Assembly (NCBI GenBank): GCA_913061265.1
Contig: CAJXVS010000002.1
Coordinates: 434,001 to 498,000 of the forward strand
DNA from: an uncultured Halobacteriovorax sp.
GTDB lineage: Bacteria; Bdellovibrionota; Bacteriovoracia; Bacteriovoracales; Bacteriovoracaceae
DNA length: 64,000 nucleotides
Direction: 5' to 3'
Shown here: piece after piece, positions 33,764-43,800 of the stretch
How positions within the stretch are numbered: the first letter of the stretch is position 1
How the letters are laid out: each line of letters opens with the position of its first letter
The notes under the pieces: model-generated
Database searches by the model: none
What the model was told of the DNA's origin: nothing
Seen by the model: the letters and a program-made list of their open reading frames with translations, nothing else
Position numbers and translations under genes: made by a program

Positions 33764-36223
33764 ATGGTTGAAGTACCAAAGCACGCACGTGTGGTTATTG
33801 TTGGCGGTGGAATTATAGGGGTCTCGACGGCCTATCATTTGGCCCATGCAGGCTGGAAAGACATTGTCCTCTTAGAGCAAAGTGAACTAACTGCAGGAAC
33901 TACCTGGCATGCGGCCGGGCTTATGGTGACCTTTGGTTCAACTTCAGAGACTTCAACTGAACTTAGAAAATACACAAAAGATTTATACTCAAAGCTTGAA
34001 GCAGAGACGGGGCATTCTCCTGGATTTCAACCTATAGGATTTATCGAGGCCGCTTCTAATAAAGACCGCCTCGAAGAATACAGAAGAGTTTCTGCTTTTA
34101 ACCGTTACTGCGGAATTGATGTTCAAGAAATCTCTCCCAAAGAAATTAAAGATCTTTTCCCCCTCGCTCATGTCGATGACCTTGAAGCTGGCTTTTATGT
34201 TCCAACAGATGGAAAGGTTGATCCTGTGGGAGCAACTATGGCCATGGCTAAAGGCGCCCGTATGCAGGGGGCTCAACTTATTCAAGGCGTGACGGTTACG
34301 GGTGTTACAACAAAACAAGGCGCTGTCACTGGAGTTACGACTGAGCAAGGGGATATCGCTTGTGAGTATGTTGTTAACTGCGCCGGAATGTGGGCCCGTC
34401 AGTTTGGTGAAAAAAATGGAGTTACCATTCCTAACCAAGCGGCTGAACATTATTATTTAATAACTGATGAAATAAAAGGCCTTCCCCAAAATATGCCAGT
34501 CTTAGAAGATCCTTCTAGTTATGGCTATTACCGTCAAGAAGTTGATGGGATTATGGTGGGAATGTTCGAGCCTGTCTGCGCTCCTTGGCTCGCAGACTCA
34601 GAGATTCCAGCTAACTTCTCTTTTCAAGACTTATCACCAGATTGGGATCGCATGACTCCTTTTTTAGAAAAGGCCATGGCAAGAGTTCCTATCACTATGG
34701 AAGTGGGCCTTAGAAAATTCTTTTGTGGTCCAGAGAGTTTTACTCCAGACATGGCGCCTATCATTGGTGAAGCTCCAGAGCTTAAGAATTACTTTGTTGC
34801 TGCTGGGTTAAACTCAATTGGTATCTTAACTGGTGGGGGGATCGGGAAGCTAATGGCCGAATGGGTTATGACTGGTCTTCCTCAATACGATGTTACTGGA
34901 ATGAATATTGATAGGCTTCATACCTATCAAAACACGCCTAAGTATCGCGCCCATAGAACCGTTGAAACGCTTGGGAATGTTTATAAATGTCATTACCCTT
35001 TTAAGACTCCTCAAACCGCAAGAGATTGCAAGAAGTCTCCTTTTTATGACCGTATGAAAGATGCTGGTGCTTATTTTACTGACGTTAGTGGTTGGGAGAG
35101 CCCGGCTTGGTTTGCTCGCCCTGGTGAGAAAGCTGAAGTGGCGGAGCTTAGTTGGGGAAGAGAGAATTGGTTTTCTAATTGGGAAGAAGAGCATAAGGCA
35201 GCTAGAGAAAATGTCATGATCATGGATATGTCCTTTATGGGGAAATTTGAAGTGGTCGGCCGCGATGCTGGGAAAATGCTCAACAGAATTTCTGCTAATA
35301 ATGTTGATACTGAAATAGGACTGATTACTTATACTCAGTGGTTAAATAAAAAGGGAAAACTTGAAGCAGATTTAACTGTGACTAAGATGAGTGATGAAAA
35401 GTACCTTGTTGTCGTAACAGATACTATGCACCGTCATGTTGAAACTCATATGAAACGCGCGATTCTTGATGATGAACATTGTTTTGTTCACGATGTAACA
35501 GGGGGCTTAAGTCAGCTGAATGTTCAAGGACCAAAATCTAGAGAGCTTCTCCAAAAATTAACAGCTACTGATCTTAGCAATGAGGCCTTTCCTTTTAGGG
35601 CCGCCAAAGAAATCTCGATTGGTTATTCAAAGCTTTGGCTAGTTAGGATCACTTATGTAGGTGAGCTCGGCTATGAACTTTATATTCCAAGTGAGCAGGC
35701 TGTTCAGGTTTATGATGAAGTCGTTGCTGCTGGTAAGGAGTTTAACTTAGCTCACGTTGGGCTTCGCGCTCTAGGATCTTTAAGAATGGAGAAAGGTTAC
35801 CGTGACTATGGTCATGATATTGATAATACCGATGATCCTTTTGAAACAGGTCTTGGTTTTGCCGTAGATATGACTAAAGAAGATTTTATTGGAAAAGAAG
35901 CCGCTCTAAAACTAAAGCCAGAAAAAGCAACCATGTTAACTCGTAGGTTAGCTCAAGTCTTAGTTAAAGATCCTTTGCCTCTTCTTTGCCACGCTGAAGT
36001 GATTAGAAGAGACGGAGTAGATATGGGCTATGTTAGGTCCGCTTCTTATGGGCATAGCCTAGGGGGAGCTGTTGGTCTCTTTATGATTGAGGGCGGTGAG
36101 CCTGTTAATAAGGCGTTTATTGATGGGGGAGAGTGGACTATTGAAATAGCAGGAACTCATTATCCAGCGGAAGTCTCTCTTCGTCCTATGTACGACCCTA
36201 AGATGGAGAAGATTAAACAGTGA
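33764..36223 (+). CDS. FAD-dependent dimethylglycine/sarcosine dehydrogenase-like protein
   Basis: The 819-residue enzyme has an N-terminal FAD-binding DAO domain (VVIVGGGIIGVSTAYHLA) containing TTWHAAGLM, where the His matches the covalent-FAD His of DMGDH. A bridging domain is followed by GcvT-like folate-binding domains (about 430-800; QLNVQGPKSRELLQKL, GELGYELYIPSEQ). It oxidatively demethylates an N-methylated glycine and loads the C1 unit on tetrahydrofolate. A duplicated GVTT-x-QG stretch sits in the DAO domain. AGGGG fits the ATG at 33764. Coupled to purU by a GTGA overlap. Exact substrate undecided. Confidence 0.87.
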   Translation: MVEVPKHARVVIVGGGIIGVSTAYHLAHAGWKDIVLLEQSELTAGTTWHAAGLMVTFGSTSETSTELRKYTKDLYSKLEAETGHSPGFQPIGFIEAASNKDRLEEYRRVSAFNRYCGIDVQEISPKEIKDLFPLAHVDDLEAGFYVPTDGKVDPVGATMAMAKGARMQGAQLIQGVTVTGVTTKQGAVTGVTTEQGDIACEYVVNCAGMWARQFGEKNGVTIPNQAAEHYYLITDEIKGLPQNMPVLEDPSSYGYYRQEVDGIMVGMFEPVCAPWLADSEIPANFSFQDLSPDWDRMTPFLEKAMARVPITMEVGLRKFFCGPESFTPDMAPIIGEAPELKNYFVAAGLNSIGILTGGGIGKLMAEWVMTGLPQYDVTGMNIDRLHTYQNTPKYRAHRTVETLGNVYKCHYPFKTPQTARDCKKSPFYDRMKDAGAYFTDVSGWESPAWFARPGEKAEVAELSWGRENWFSNWEEEHKAARENVMIMDMSFMGKFEVVGRDAGKMLNRISANNVDTEIGLITYTQWLNKKGKLEADLTVTKMSDEKYLVVVTDTMHRHVETHMKRAILDDEHCFVHDVTGGLSQLNVQGPKSRELLQKLTATDLSNEAFPFRAAKEISIGYSKLWLVRITYVGELGYELYIPSEQAVQVYDEVVAAGKEFNLAHVGLRALGSLRMEKGYRDYGHDIDNTDDPFETGLGFAVDMTKEDFIGKEAALKLKPEKATMLTRRLAQVLVKDPLPLLCHAEVIRRDGVDMGYVRSASYGHSLGGAVGLFMIEGGEPVNKAFIDGGEWTIEIAGTHYPAEVSLRPMYDPKMEKIKQ

Positions 36224-37050
36224 AAATCTTATTGATAGAATGTAACGATGAACTCGGGATCATCGCTCGCGTAACCACGGTCCTTGCCAAGTTTAAGTTA
36301 AACTTAATAGAGTTTCATGAATTTGCCGACGAAGAAACTAATCAGTTCTATATGAGAGCTGGAGTAACGGGAGACTTTGATCAAGCAGAAGTTGAAAAAG
36401 AGATACTCGAAGTCTTACCAAAAGGATCTAACTTTAAATTTGTAGAAGGGCGCAAGAAGAAAGTCGTTATCATGGTGACTAAAGAGAATCATTGTATTGG
36501 TGATCTGCTTCTAAGGCATTATACCGGTAACCTTGATATGGAGATCTTAGGCGTGATTGGAAATCACCCCGACTGTAAAGACCTGACTGAAAAATTTGAT
36601 ATCCCTTGGTTTGAAATTAGCCATAAAGAGATTGACCGGACTAAGCATGAAGAATTGATTATTAAAAAGATAAAAGAACTAGATCCTGACTTTATTCTTT
36701 TAGCGAAGTTCATGCGCATTTTAAGCCCTGAGTTCGTGGGCGAGTTTCCCAATAAGATCATCAATATTCATCATAGCTTTCTTCCTTCTTTCATAGGTGC
36801 GAACCCTTATAAGCAAGCCTATAAAAGAGGAGTTAAGATCATCGGCGCCACAGCTCACTTTGTGAACAATGATTTAGACGAAGGGCCGATTATCTATCAA
36901 GATGTTATTCGTGTTGATCATAGCCATTCCGCTTTAGAGATGAGCCGCTCAGGGCGTGACGTTGAAAAGCGAGTCTTCACTAAGGGGATTAAGCTTGTTC
37001 TTCGAGATAGGGTCTTTGTTAATAATAATAGAACAATAGTTTTTGCCTGA
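36220..37050 (+). CDS. purU: Formyltetrahydrofolate deformylase
   Basis: Hydrolyses 10-formyl-THF to THF and formate. The N-terminal ACT domain (LLIECNDELGIIARVTTVLA) is followed by the formyltransferase-type catalytic domain with KIINIHHSFLPSF at about 179-191 and GATAHFVNNDLDEGPI, which hold the catalytic Asn, His and Asp. 276 residues, normal length. The GTG start overlaps the preceding TGA (GTGA). Together with the DMGDH-like enzyme it can recycle folate from methyl oxidation. Confidence 0.92.
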   Translation: MKILLIECNDELGIIARVTTVLAKFKLNLIEFHEFADEETNQFYMRAGVTGDFDQAEVEKEILEVLPKGSNFKFVEGRKKKVVIMVTKENHCIGDLLLRHYTGNLDMEILGVIGNHPDCKDLTEKFDIPWFEISHKEIDRTKHEELIIKKIKELDPDFILLAKFMRILSPEFVGEFPNKIINIHHSFLPSFIGANPYKQAYKRGVKIIGATAHFVNNDLDEGPIIYQDVIRVDHSHSALEMSRSGRDVEKRVFTKGIKLVLRDRVFVNNNRTIVFA

Positions 37051-37184
37051 TCTTTTTAAGTAGCTAAATTTATGAGTGTCATTTTGCTACCACTATGAAA
37101 ATACGTTAAAACTTCTTGAGCTTTCGATTAGGGGCAAGTACTTTGCCGCTGAAGAGTCGTATGACTCAACCTAAGGAGAGAGAG

Positions 37185-37919
37185 ATGAAGAGAATTTTAC
37201 TAGCGGTTTTAGCCGTATCAACACTTGGAGCAGCTCATGCCCAAGATCGTCAAACTTTAGAAGCAAAATTATTAAAAGCAACTAACAACCTTCAACGTGC
37301 CGTAGATCGTAACTTAACTGTTATGACTGTTCGTGATCTAAGACAAGCTCTTAAGTCTACTCGTGAAGCAATCAGCATCGTTCGTGGCCAAGGTGGCGGC
37401 GGTGGTAATGGTGGTGGAAACGGTGGAAACCAATACATCGCAAATGTAAAATTTGAAAGTGAAGCCTTTCTTCTTCAAGCTGGAGACATCCTTGAATTTG
37501 AACAACAATGTTTAATTCGCGCTGAAGAAGTAGGATCTGGATCAGTTGATGATATCTATCTTTCATTCAACGGAGCTTCTCAAGTTAAAGAACATACTGG
37601 TGGTTGGTGGAAAACTAGCGCTGAAAAATGTAAAGTTGTGACTAAGATGATCCTTAATGAATCAATCAAACAAGGAATTCATTTAAGCCGCAAGCAATAC
37701 ATCATGACTGGAGATGCTGATTCTCAACCTCTCTTTGCCATGGGAAATAATATCTTTGAACTAGAGCAATCTTGTACTGAGAACCTAACTCTTTCTGGGT
37801 CAGTTGATGACCTAAGTGTAAGCGTTAATGGTGGAGCCGTTAAGACAGCCCATACAGGCGGTTGGTGGAAAACTTCTGAAGAAGTTTGTAGAAACGCTGT
37901 AGCGGTTCTTTTTAACTAA
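37185..37919 (+). CDS. Exported protein with duplicated HTGGWWKTS domain
   Basis: A signal peptide (1-19) and AAGGAGAGAGAG before the ATG at 37185 fix the start. A helical N-terminal segment (about 20-70) and a Gly-rich linker (GGGGGNGGGNGGN) precede two copies of a domain of about 65 residues, each ending in HTGGWWKTS with a conserved Cys before and after and a GSVDD motif in the middle. The duplicated domain is not one I recognise; Trp-rich repeats of this kind can be carbohydrate- or peptidoglycan-binding. 244 residues. Confidence 0.82.
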   Translation: MKRILLAVLAVSTLGAAHAQDRQTLEAKLLKATNNLQRAVDRNLTVMTVRDLRQALKSTREAISIVRGQGGGGGNGGGNGGNQYIANVKFESEAFLLQAGDILEFEQQCLIRAEEVGSGSVDDIYLSFNGASQVKEHTGGWWKTSAEKCKVVTKMILNESIKQGIHLSRKQYIMTGDADSQPLFAMGNNIFELEQSCTENLTLSGSVDDLSVSVNGGAVKTAHTGGWWKTSEEVCRNAVAVLFN

Positions 37920-37944
37920 GAAAGAAAGTAAATTAAAACTAAAG

Positions 37945-37971
37945 AGGCCATTCAAATGAATGGCCTTTTTT
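37945..37971 (+). terminator. Terminator after the HTGGWWKTS gene
   Basis: A 9-bp stem (AGGCCATTC/GAATGGCCT) with a 4-base loop followed directly by six T in total; a canonical Rho-independent terminator. Confidence 0.92.
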
Positions 37972-38038
37972 GTATAACGGTCAATACCTGATCAAAATCA
38001 TATTTTATTTGCGCATCGCGTGGCCATAAGCTTTTCTT

Positions 38039-38626
38039 ATGAAAAAACTAATCCTAACGGCCATTATCTCTCTTGTTCCTCTAACGACGCTCTTTGCTTC
38101 TGGGGTTTTTCTCCCAACGGGGCAATTTGAATATTCAAAGTCTGAAGTTACTCATTTAAGAGACGTTAGATTCTTTAGCGTAGCTACGGAAGAAGATACT
38201 AGGGAATATAAGCGTCTAAAAAAATTAGGCTATGTTTGTAGAGAATTTCCTGCTGATATGGTTCGTTGTTATAAATTTCTAGAGAATCAAGGCAGCATTG
38301 AAATTCCACTTGAAGAGGTAGTGGCGCTTACTCCAAACTTTGGAGAATCCTATTCAAGCCAAGTTATATCCCGTTCTTCTTACCTTATTATTTTACAAGT
38401 GATTCAAGTTGTTCAAACACCTTATGGAATTGTCCCAGGCTATGAAGTTCACGTAAGAGAAGGGGGGGGGTTATTCATGGAAATTACACTTCATAATGAA
38501 CCTTTTTACTATCAGTTTAGTGAAGAGAATCTAGAGACCGTTTATCTAAGAAGATCATACCGAAAAAGAACTGGTGACAATAGCTATCTTGAATATGGTG
38601 TTCGCTCAATCTATCTAAAGCTTTAA
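38039..38626 (+). CDS. Exported protein with a G9 tract
   Basis: The 195-residue product has a signal peptide (1-20). The mature part is beta-rich with two Cys (YVCREF and VRCYKF). Nine consecutive G at 38462-38470 encode GGG at about residue 142. No family recognised. Slippage in the G-run would truncate or restore the last 50 residues. It is convergent with the SLT-like gene. Confidence 0.72.
   Translation: MKKLILTAIISLVPLTTLFASGVFLPTGQFEYSKSEVTHLRDVRFFSVATEEDTREYKRLKKLGYVCREFPADMVRCYKFLENQGSIEIPLEEVVALTPNFGESYSSQVISRSSYLIILQVIQVVQTPYGIVPGYEVHVREGGGLFMEITLHNEPFYYQFSEENLETVYLRRSYRKRTGDNSYLEYGVRSIYLKL
38462..38470 (+). repeat. Homopolymeric G9 tract inside a CDS
   Basis: Nine G in a row within an exported-protein gene in AT-rich DNA. 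Such tracts cause slipped-strand phase variation in other bacteria; whether it varies here is unknown. Confidence 0.6.
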
Positions 38627-38642
38627 AAGCTTCCCCCTTTTT

Positions 38643-39875
38643 TTACTTTAGCTGCTTTTGGTATTGAGAGATAAGTGAGTTCGCGGGAAGATCACCGCAA
38701 AGACCAGCAAGCTCCCAGACATAACAACGATTGATATATTCTTTTGTGAGCATCTGATAGCCCATAGAGATACTAGGCGACTTAGGTGATCTGACCATGG
38801 CCCAAGCGGCACCATAAGTAAGAGGAAAGCTCCCGTGAGTATCGTAGTACTCAACAAAAGAGTTCACGACTTTAATACTTCTATTATAAAAGCCAATTTG
38901 ATTTCTCATCTTCTCTACTTCACTCGATTGAAGCTTGCTTGAGAGGTTAACTAGCTTGACCTTGCCATCTTCTTTAACCCAAGCCGGAACATCGCTTGGG
39001 ATCATGGCCTTGATCTTTAAAGCAGTGGCTCTAATAGCGGCTCTTGGGCAATTAATGGGCTTAAATTTATGATCTTTGTATTTTGAACAAGTCTTAATCA
39101 GTTTATTAAGGCAATCATCATTAGTGATCTTTGCTTTCTTACAGGCCTTTGGTCTTTTAACTTTTAGGTTCCAATCAAGTCCATAAAGAGCAGCATCAGT
39201 TGCGCCAAGTTGGGCCAGACCAACTCCCCATCTATAAGGTGAACAGTTCTTTTCATCCTTTAGGCATTTATTCTTTTCATGCAAGTTTTCAGAGAAAACA
39301 TCATAAAGAGATTCGTGTTGAATGATCGAAGCTACTAGTTCTGGTTTCTCTGAAACAGCATTGGCCTCTTCCATTATTATTGATTTGAGTTTTTTACTAA
39401 GTTTAAAGGCACGGGCCTCATGACAGAATTCACCGTTCTTTCTCTTTGGTCTTTCAGGACAAGCTAGGGCGTAGTCCTCTGCTATATCAGGAACATTTTG
39501 ATTTGAGATAGGAACGTAGCGGTCAAGGCTTGTAAAAAGATACTTTTTTAAACGCGCTTTATGCTGACTTGAAAAGGAAGCGGAGTCTTCAGTGGCCTCA
39601 ACTTTAAAAGGGAACTGAATATAAAGAGCTTCTTTTAAATTAGTCGTCGGTCTGGCTAGAGCGTCTATAGGGTTAGGTCCGAAGATCTTACCTGTAGGAT
39701 TATTAAGTGAGTAATCAACCCAGACGAGCTTGTTCTTAACTTTGCCGTTTAAAACCTTGAGATAGAGCTTATTTTCTTTCTTCTGAAGGATAAAAGCCTC
39801 TGTTAAGGGCTGGATTTCAAGGGCCTGAACCCCTGCACTGATCAGTAAGATACTTGTTAGGAATAGCTTTTTCAT
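38643..39875 (-). CDS. Exported lytic transglycosylase-like protein
   Basis: The 410-residue product has a signal peptide (1-18). The C-terminal part looks like a goose-lysozyme/SLT fold: SIIQHESLYD at 184-193 carries the catalytic Glu188, then SPYRWGVGLAQLG at 212-224 matches the G-x-x-Q strand, with YGAAWAMVRSP later. Eight or more Cys suggest disulfides. Such enzymes cleave peptidoglycan glycan strands in the periplasm. The overall match is partial, hence moderate confidence. Confidence 0.7.
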   Translation of the reverse strand: MKKLFLTSILLISAGVQALEIQPLTEAFILQKKENKLYLKVLNGKVKNKLVWVDYSLNNPTGKIFGPNPIDALARPTTNLKEALYIQFPFKVEATEDSASFSSQHKARLKKYLFTSLDRYVPISNQNVPDIAEDYALACPERPKRKNGEFCHEARAFKLSKKLKSIIMEEANAVSEKPELVASIIQHESLYDVFSENLHEKNKCLKDEKNCSPYRWGVGLAQLGATDAALYGLDWNLKVKRPKACKKAKITNDDCLNKLIKTCSKYKDHKFKPINCPRAAIRATALKIKAMIPSDVPAWVKEDGKVKLVNLSSKLQSSEVEKMRNQIGFYNRSIKVVNSFVEYYDTHGSFPLTYGAAWAMVRSPKSPSISMGYQMLTKEYINRCYVWELAGLCGDLPANSLISQYQKQLK

Positions 39876-39994
39876 AAAGGGATCTTGCCAGATAAAGGCG
39901 TTTTGAGGGGGGAATTTGTATTATTTTTAGGCTCTAAGGCCTATAAAAATTACGATCTGGCAGCTATTTTTATGGATTCTGGTAATACTTACTC

Positions 39995-40762
39995 ATGAAC
40001 TTAAGAACAGCTCCATTTTTGCTTCTTTTTCTCTTAAATACGGCCCTTGCTGGACCATACTGCGTCTCACACAGGGCGCTTGGTTATGGTGAGTTAGAGA
40101 ACTCTTTAAGCGCTCTTGAGGCTGCAGGGAAAGCTGGGGCTTCTGGGATTGAGTACGATCTTCATCATACTAAAGATAATAAAACCATCCTCTACCATGA
40201 TAAAAAGTTTAAGCGTTTAGTTAAAGGGAAGGGCTGCCCGGTAGGGCAAGATGTTCATGATTTAAACTACGCTGATATAAGTGAGAAGTGCTTTCTAGAA
40301 AATGGAGAGCGTATTCCTCTTTTTGAAGACTCTCTCAAGTTGATGAGTGCCTATGAGAGCATTCTTTTTGTTGAACTTAAGGACTTCATCACGGACTCAG
40401 ACTTTGATCTGATCAAGAAGTACTATGGAGACAGACCTGAGAAGTTAATGCTGATCTCTTTTAGCATGGAGGCCTTAGAGCTTGCTCTTGAGAAAAGAAA
40501 AACAGACCCATTCTTTGATAAGATAAAGACCATCCTCTTAAAGAAGTATGGCTTTGTCGGCAATATCGATAAAATTGATGGAATTGACGCTAAGTATATC
40601 AATAAAAAGAGAGTCAAGCGCCTGAAGAAAGCCGGTAAGCTAGTAGGGGTCTACACTAAGGATTCAAAGAAGAAGATCAAGAAGTACCTAAGAAAAGGGG
40701 CTGACTTCATCACCACTAATGAGCCAATCCTTTGTGAAAGAATAATATCAGAGAAAAATTAA
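39995..40762 (+). CDS. Exported glycerophosphodiester phosphodiesterase 2
   Basis: The 255-residue exported enzyme has a signal peptide (1-19), then CVSHRALGYGELENSLSALE (His-Arg and Glu-Asn of the GDPD active site) and GIEYDLHHTKDNKTILYHD with the metal Glu/Asp and the catalytic His. The later VELKDF and GVYTKDSKKK segments fit the TIM-barrel strands. The C-terminal FITTNEP is typical. A second GDPD is encoded at 18686; the two are only moderately alike. Confidence 0.86.
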   Translation: MNLRTAPFLLLFLLNTALAGPYCVSHRALGYGELENSLSALEAAGKAGASGIEYDLHHTKDNKTILYHDKKFKRLVKGKGCPVGQDVHDLNYADISEKCFLENGERIPLFEDSLKLMSAYESILFVELKDFITDSDFDLIKKYYGDRPEKLMLISFSMEALELALEKRKTDPFFDKIKTILLKKYGFVGNIDKIDGIDAKYINKKRVKRLKKAGKLVGVYTKDSKKKIKKYLRKGADFITTNEPILCERIISEKN

Positions 40763-40807
40763 CAAATTATTGACTATCTTTTGAGAAAAGATGGCTAGAA
40801 TAATGCC

Positions 40808-43800
40808 ATGAAGAACCTCATTCAATATTTTACCAACCGCCATCTCTTAACCAATGTTCTCTTCTTTGGAACTATCCTCTTTGCTATCTTCACATGGACC
40901 AAGATTGGTAAAGAAGAGTTGCCTGAGTTTGCGAGTAACTGGATTCGAGTGAACACCACCTATCCAGGTGCTCCTGCTGAAGATGTTGAGCTCTTTGTAA
41001 CAAAGCCTATTGAAGATGAGTTAAAAGGCGTCGCTGGCATTGATGAAGTTGTTACAACTTCTAGTGTTAGCAGATCAAGCATAAGAATTGTCATCGATGA
41101 TAGTTATCCTGATAAGCGAGAGATCACTCAAAATATTAAAGATGCCGTCTTAAGGGCAAACCTTCCTTCTGAAGTTCGAGATCAACCTCATGTGCGCCAA
41201 TTTAAAAGTGATGAAAAGGCCATCATGGATGTAGGGGTGTATTTTAAAAACGCGGAATTCTTAACTGATGATCTAAGACGAGAGCTTCAGCAAGAAGTGA
41301 TTAGCTTTGAATCACAGCTTATCTCTCTCAACGAGATTAGTTCGGTTGACCGCTCTTATTATAGAAAGCCAGAAATTCAAATTCTAGTAAATCCTAAAGA
41401 AAATTTGAAGATGCAGTTCTCTCTCTCAGAGATTAGAAATCAAATTCAATCTAATAATATTAGGGTTCCTATCGGCTCTCTTCAAGATAGAGGAGAGAGT
41501 AAGATAACGGCCATTAATGAACTTGAAGATGTCACTTCGTTAGAGAATCTTATCTTGAGAGGAAATTATGAAGGGGTTGGAATAAAGTTAAAAGAACTTG
41601 CCACTATTCAAGATGGATTTGAACGTTCTAATTCTATTTTTAAGATCAACGGAAGAGAAGGCATCTTTTTAAATATTAAGAAAAGTGTCTCAACTGATAT
41701 CTTAACCGCCCAAGCGGCTGTGATGAAGTTTGTAGATGCTTTTAGAAAAAATAAAGAAGGCTCAAACCTAGAAATTGTTATTATGGATGATGAGTCCTTT
41801 GCTGTTACGAATAGGCTAAATATCATTACTTCAAATGGCCTAATCGGTTTTATCCTCATCATGCTTGTTCTTTTTATCTTCTTAGATATTAAATCAGGCT
41901 TTTGGGTTGCTATGGGGATTCCTTTTAGCATGGGCTTTACCATTATCATCTGTCACTTAGTGGGCTATACCGTAAATAATATGACCCTAGCGGGAATTAT
42001 CATTGTGTTAGGTATTGTCGTAGATGACGCTATTATTATTGCAGAGAATATCTCTAGGCACCGAGAAAAAGGAAAGCCTTTGATGCAAGCTTCTGTAGAT
42101 GGAACGGCTGAGGTCTTTAAACCAATTCTCGCTAGTATCATCACGACCTGTGTCGCCTTTATACCCTTAATCTTTTTTGAAGGCTTCTTTGGGAAGCTTG
42201 TGGCCTTTATCCCTCTTGTGGTTATTTTGATGCTCTTAGGCTCGTTGATTGAATCTCTTTTGATTCTACCAGCTCACCTTTCTTCTAAAACTCCAGGTCT
42301 CGATAAACTCTCAGTGATAAAGGGAGAGAATTGGTTTTATAAATACGAAAGGCTTTATTCAAAATTTTTATCAAAGGTCTTTAGTCATAGAGTCATTGTC
42401 ATAGGATTCTTTCTCGCCACTCTAGCTGGTGGAGCTGTTCTTTATCACAAGAATATGAAGTTCGTGATGTTCCCGCGAGAAGAAAGTGAAGAAGTCTTTA
42501 TTAAAGTTAAAGCAAGAAAAGACATGACCCGAAATGAAACGGCCAGTGCGATTGCTCCATTAGAGCAACTTTTTATTGATAGTAAAGAGGATGTCGTCGC
42601 AGTTAGATCAACCATTGGCCTCTCTAGAAGAGGCGGAGAAGTTAAGGAAAATGAAGCTTCTATCTTAGTAGAGCTTTATCCGGCTGATGATAGAAAGACT
42701 CCTCTTAAAAAACTGATAGCCCGCTGGGAAGCAAAGGCAAAAGAATTTAAAGACCTCGAGTCTGTAAGGATTTTAAAAGGAAGATGGGGTAACGCTTCAG
42801 GAAATGCCGTTGAACTTCAGATTCAAGAAAATAATGAAGTTAAACGTGGAGAAGTCGCAAAATTTTTAGAAGCCGCTATGAAAGCTGATCCTAATATTGT
42901 GGACGTCGAGATTGAAGAGCCTCTTATGAAAAAAGAGTTTCTCTTTAAACTTATTCAAAGCCGCTTAATAAAATATAACGTAGCCCCTGAAAAAGTGACG
43001 TCAAGCCTTAGATCCTTTGTAGAGGGTAGTATTCTTTATTCTATCAATAAAGGAGATGAAGAGGTTGATGTTAGGTTAAGTGTTCCTGATAAAGATAAGA
43101 ATGATCTAAGTGAACTTTTAAACTTAAGAGTTGAAAATAAAGCAGGCCAACTTATCTATCTTAATAAGATCGTCGATATAGAAGAAGTAAAACGACCGGT
43201 GAATATTTCGCGAACTAATTATAAAAGAACAACAATGATCTTTGCCAATCAAAATGAAAAACTAAAAATTACTCCTCTTCAAATCGCAGAGAAACTTGAA
43301 AATGATGTCTTCCCAGAGGTGATTAAAAAATACCCAACCACAATCTTAAAGTTTCGAGGAGAGATTGAAGATTCAAGAGAAAGCCAGGGAGAGTTTAGAG
43401 GTTCTGTGATCATGGTTGTGATCCTAATCTATCTCATCCTTGTCTTAATGTTTAACTCTTTAACAAAACCCTTTTTGGTATTAGCTGTTGTTCCTTTTGG
43501 TCTCTCTGGAATTGTCTATGTCTTAGTTGCACATGGCATGAGTGTCTTCGGATTCTTTGCCGCCATTGGGGCTCTTGGGATGATTGGTGTTGTTATCAAT
43601 GACTCCATTGTCATGATTGATATGTTTGAAAATAATCATGATAGAAGTTTAAAGGCCATAGCCGATATTTCAGCAAGTAGGTTAAGACCTGTTCTTGTAA
43701 CTACCTTAACCACTGTGGTAGGTATTCTTCCTACGGCCTATGGTCTTGCGGGCTACGATTCAATGCTTGCAGAGATGATGTTAACAATGGGTTGGGGGCT

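Noticed and set aside
33989-34450. 153-codon leftward frame opposite the DMGDH-like gene
   Set aside because: Shadow of a strongly conserved coding frame.
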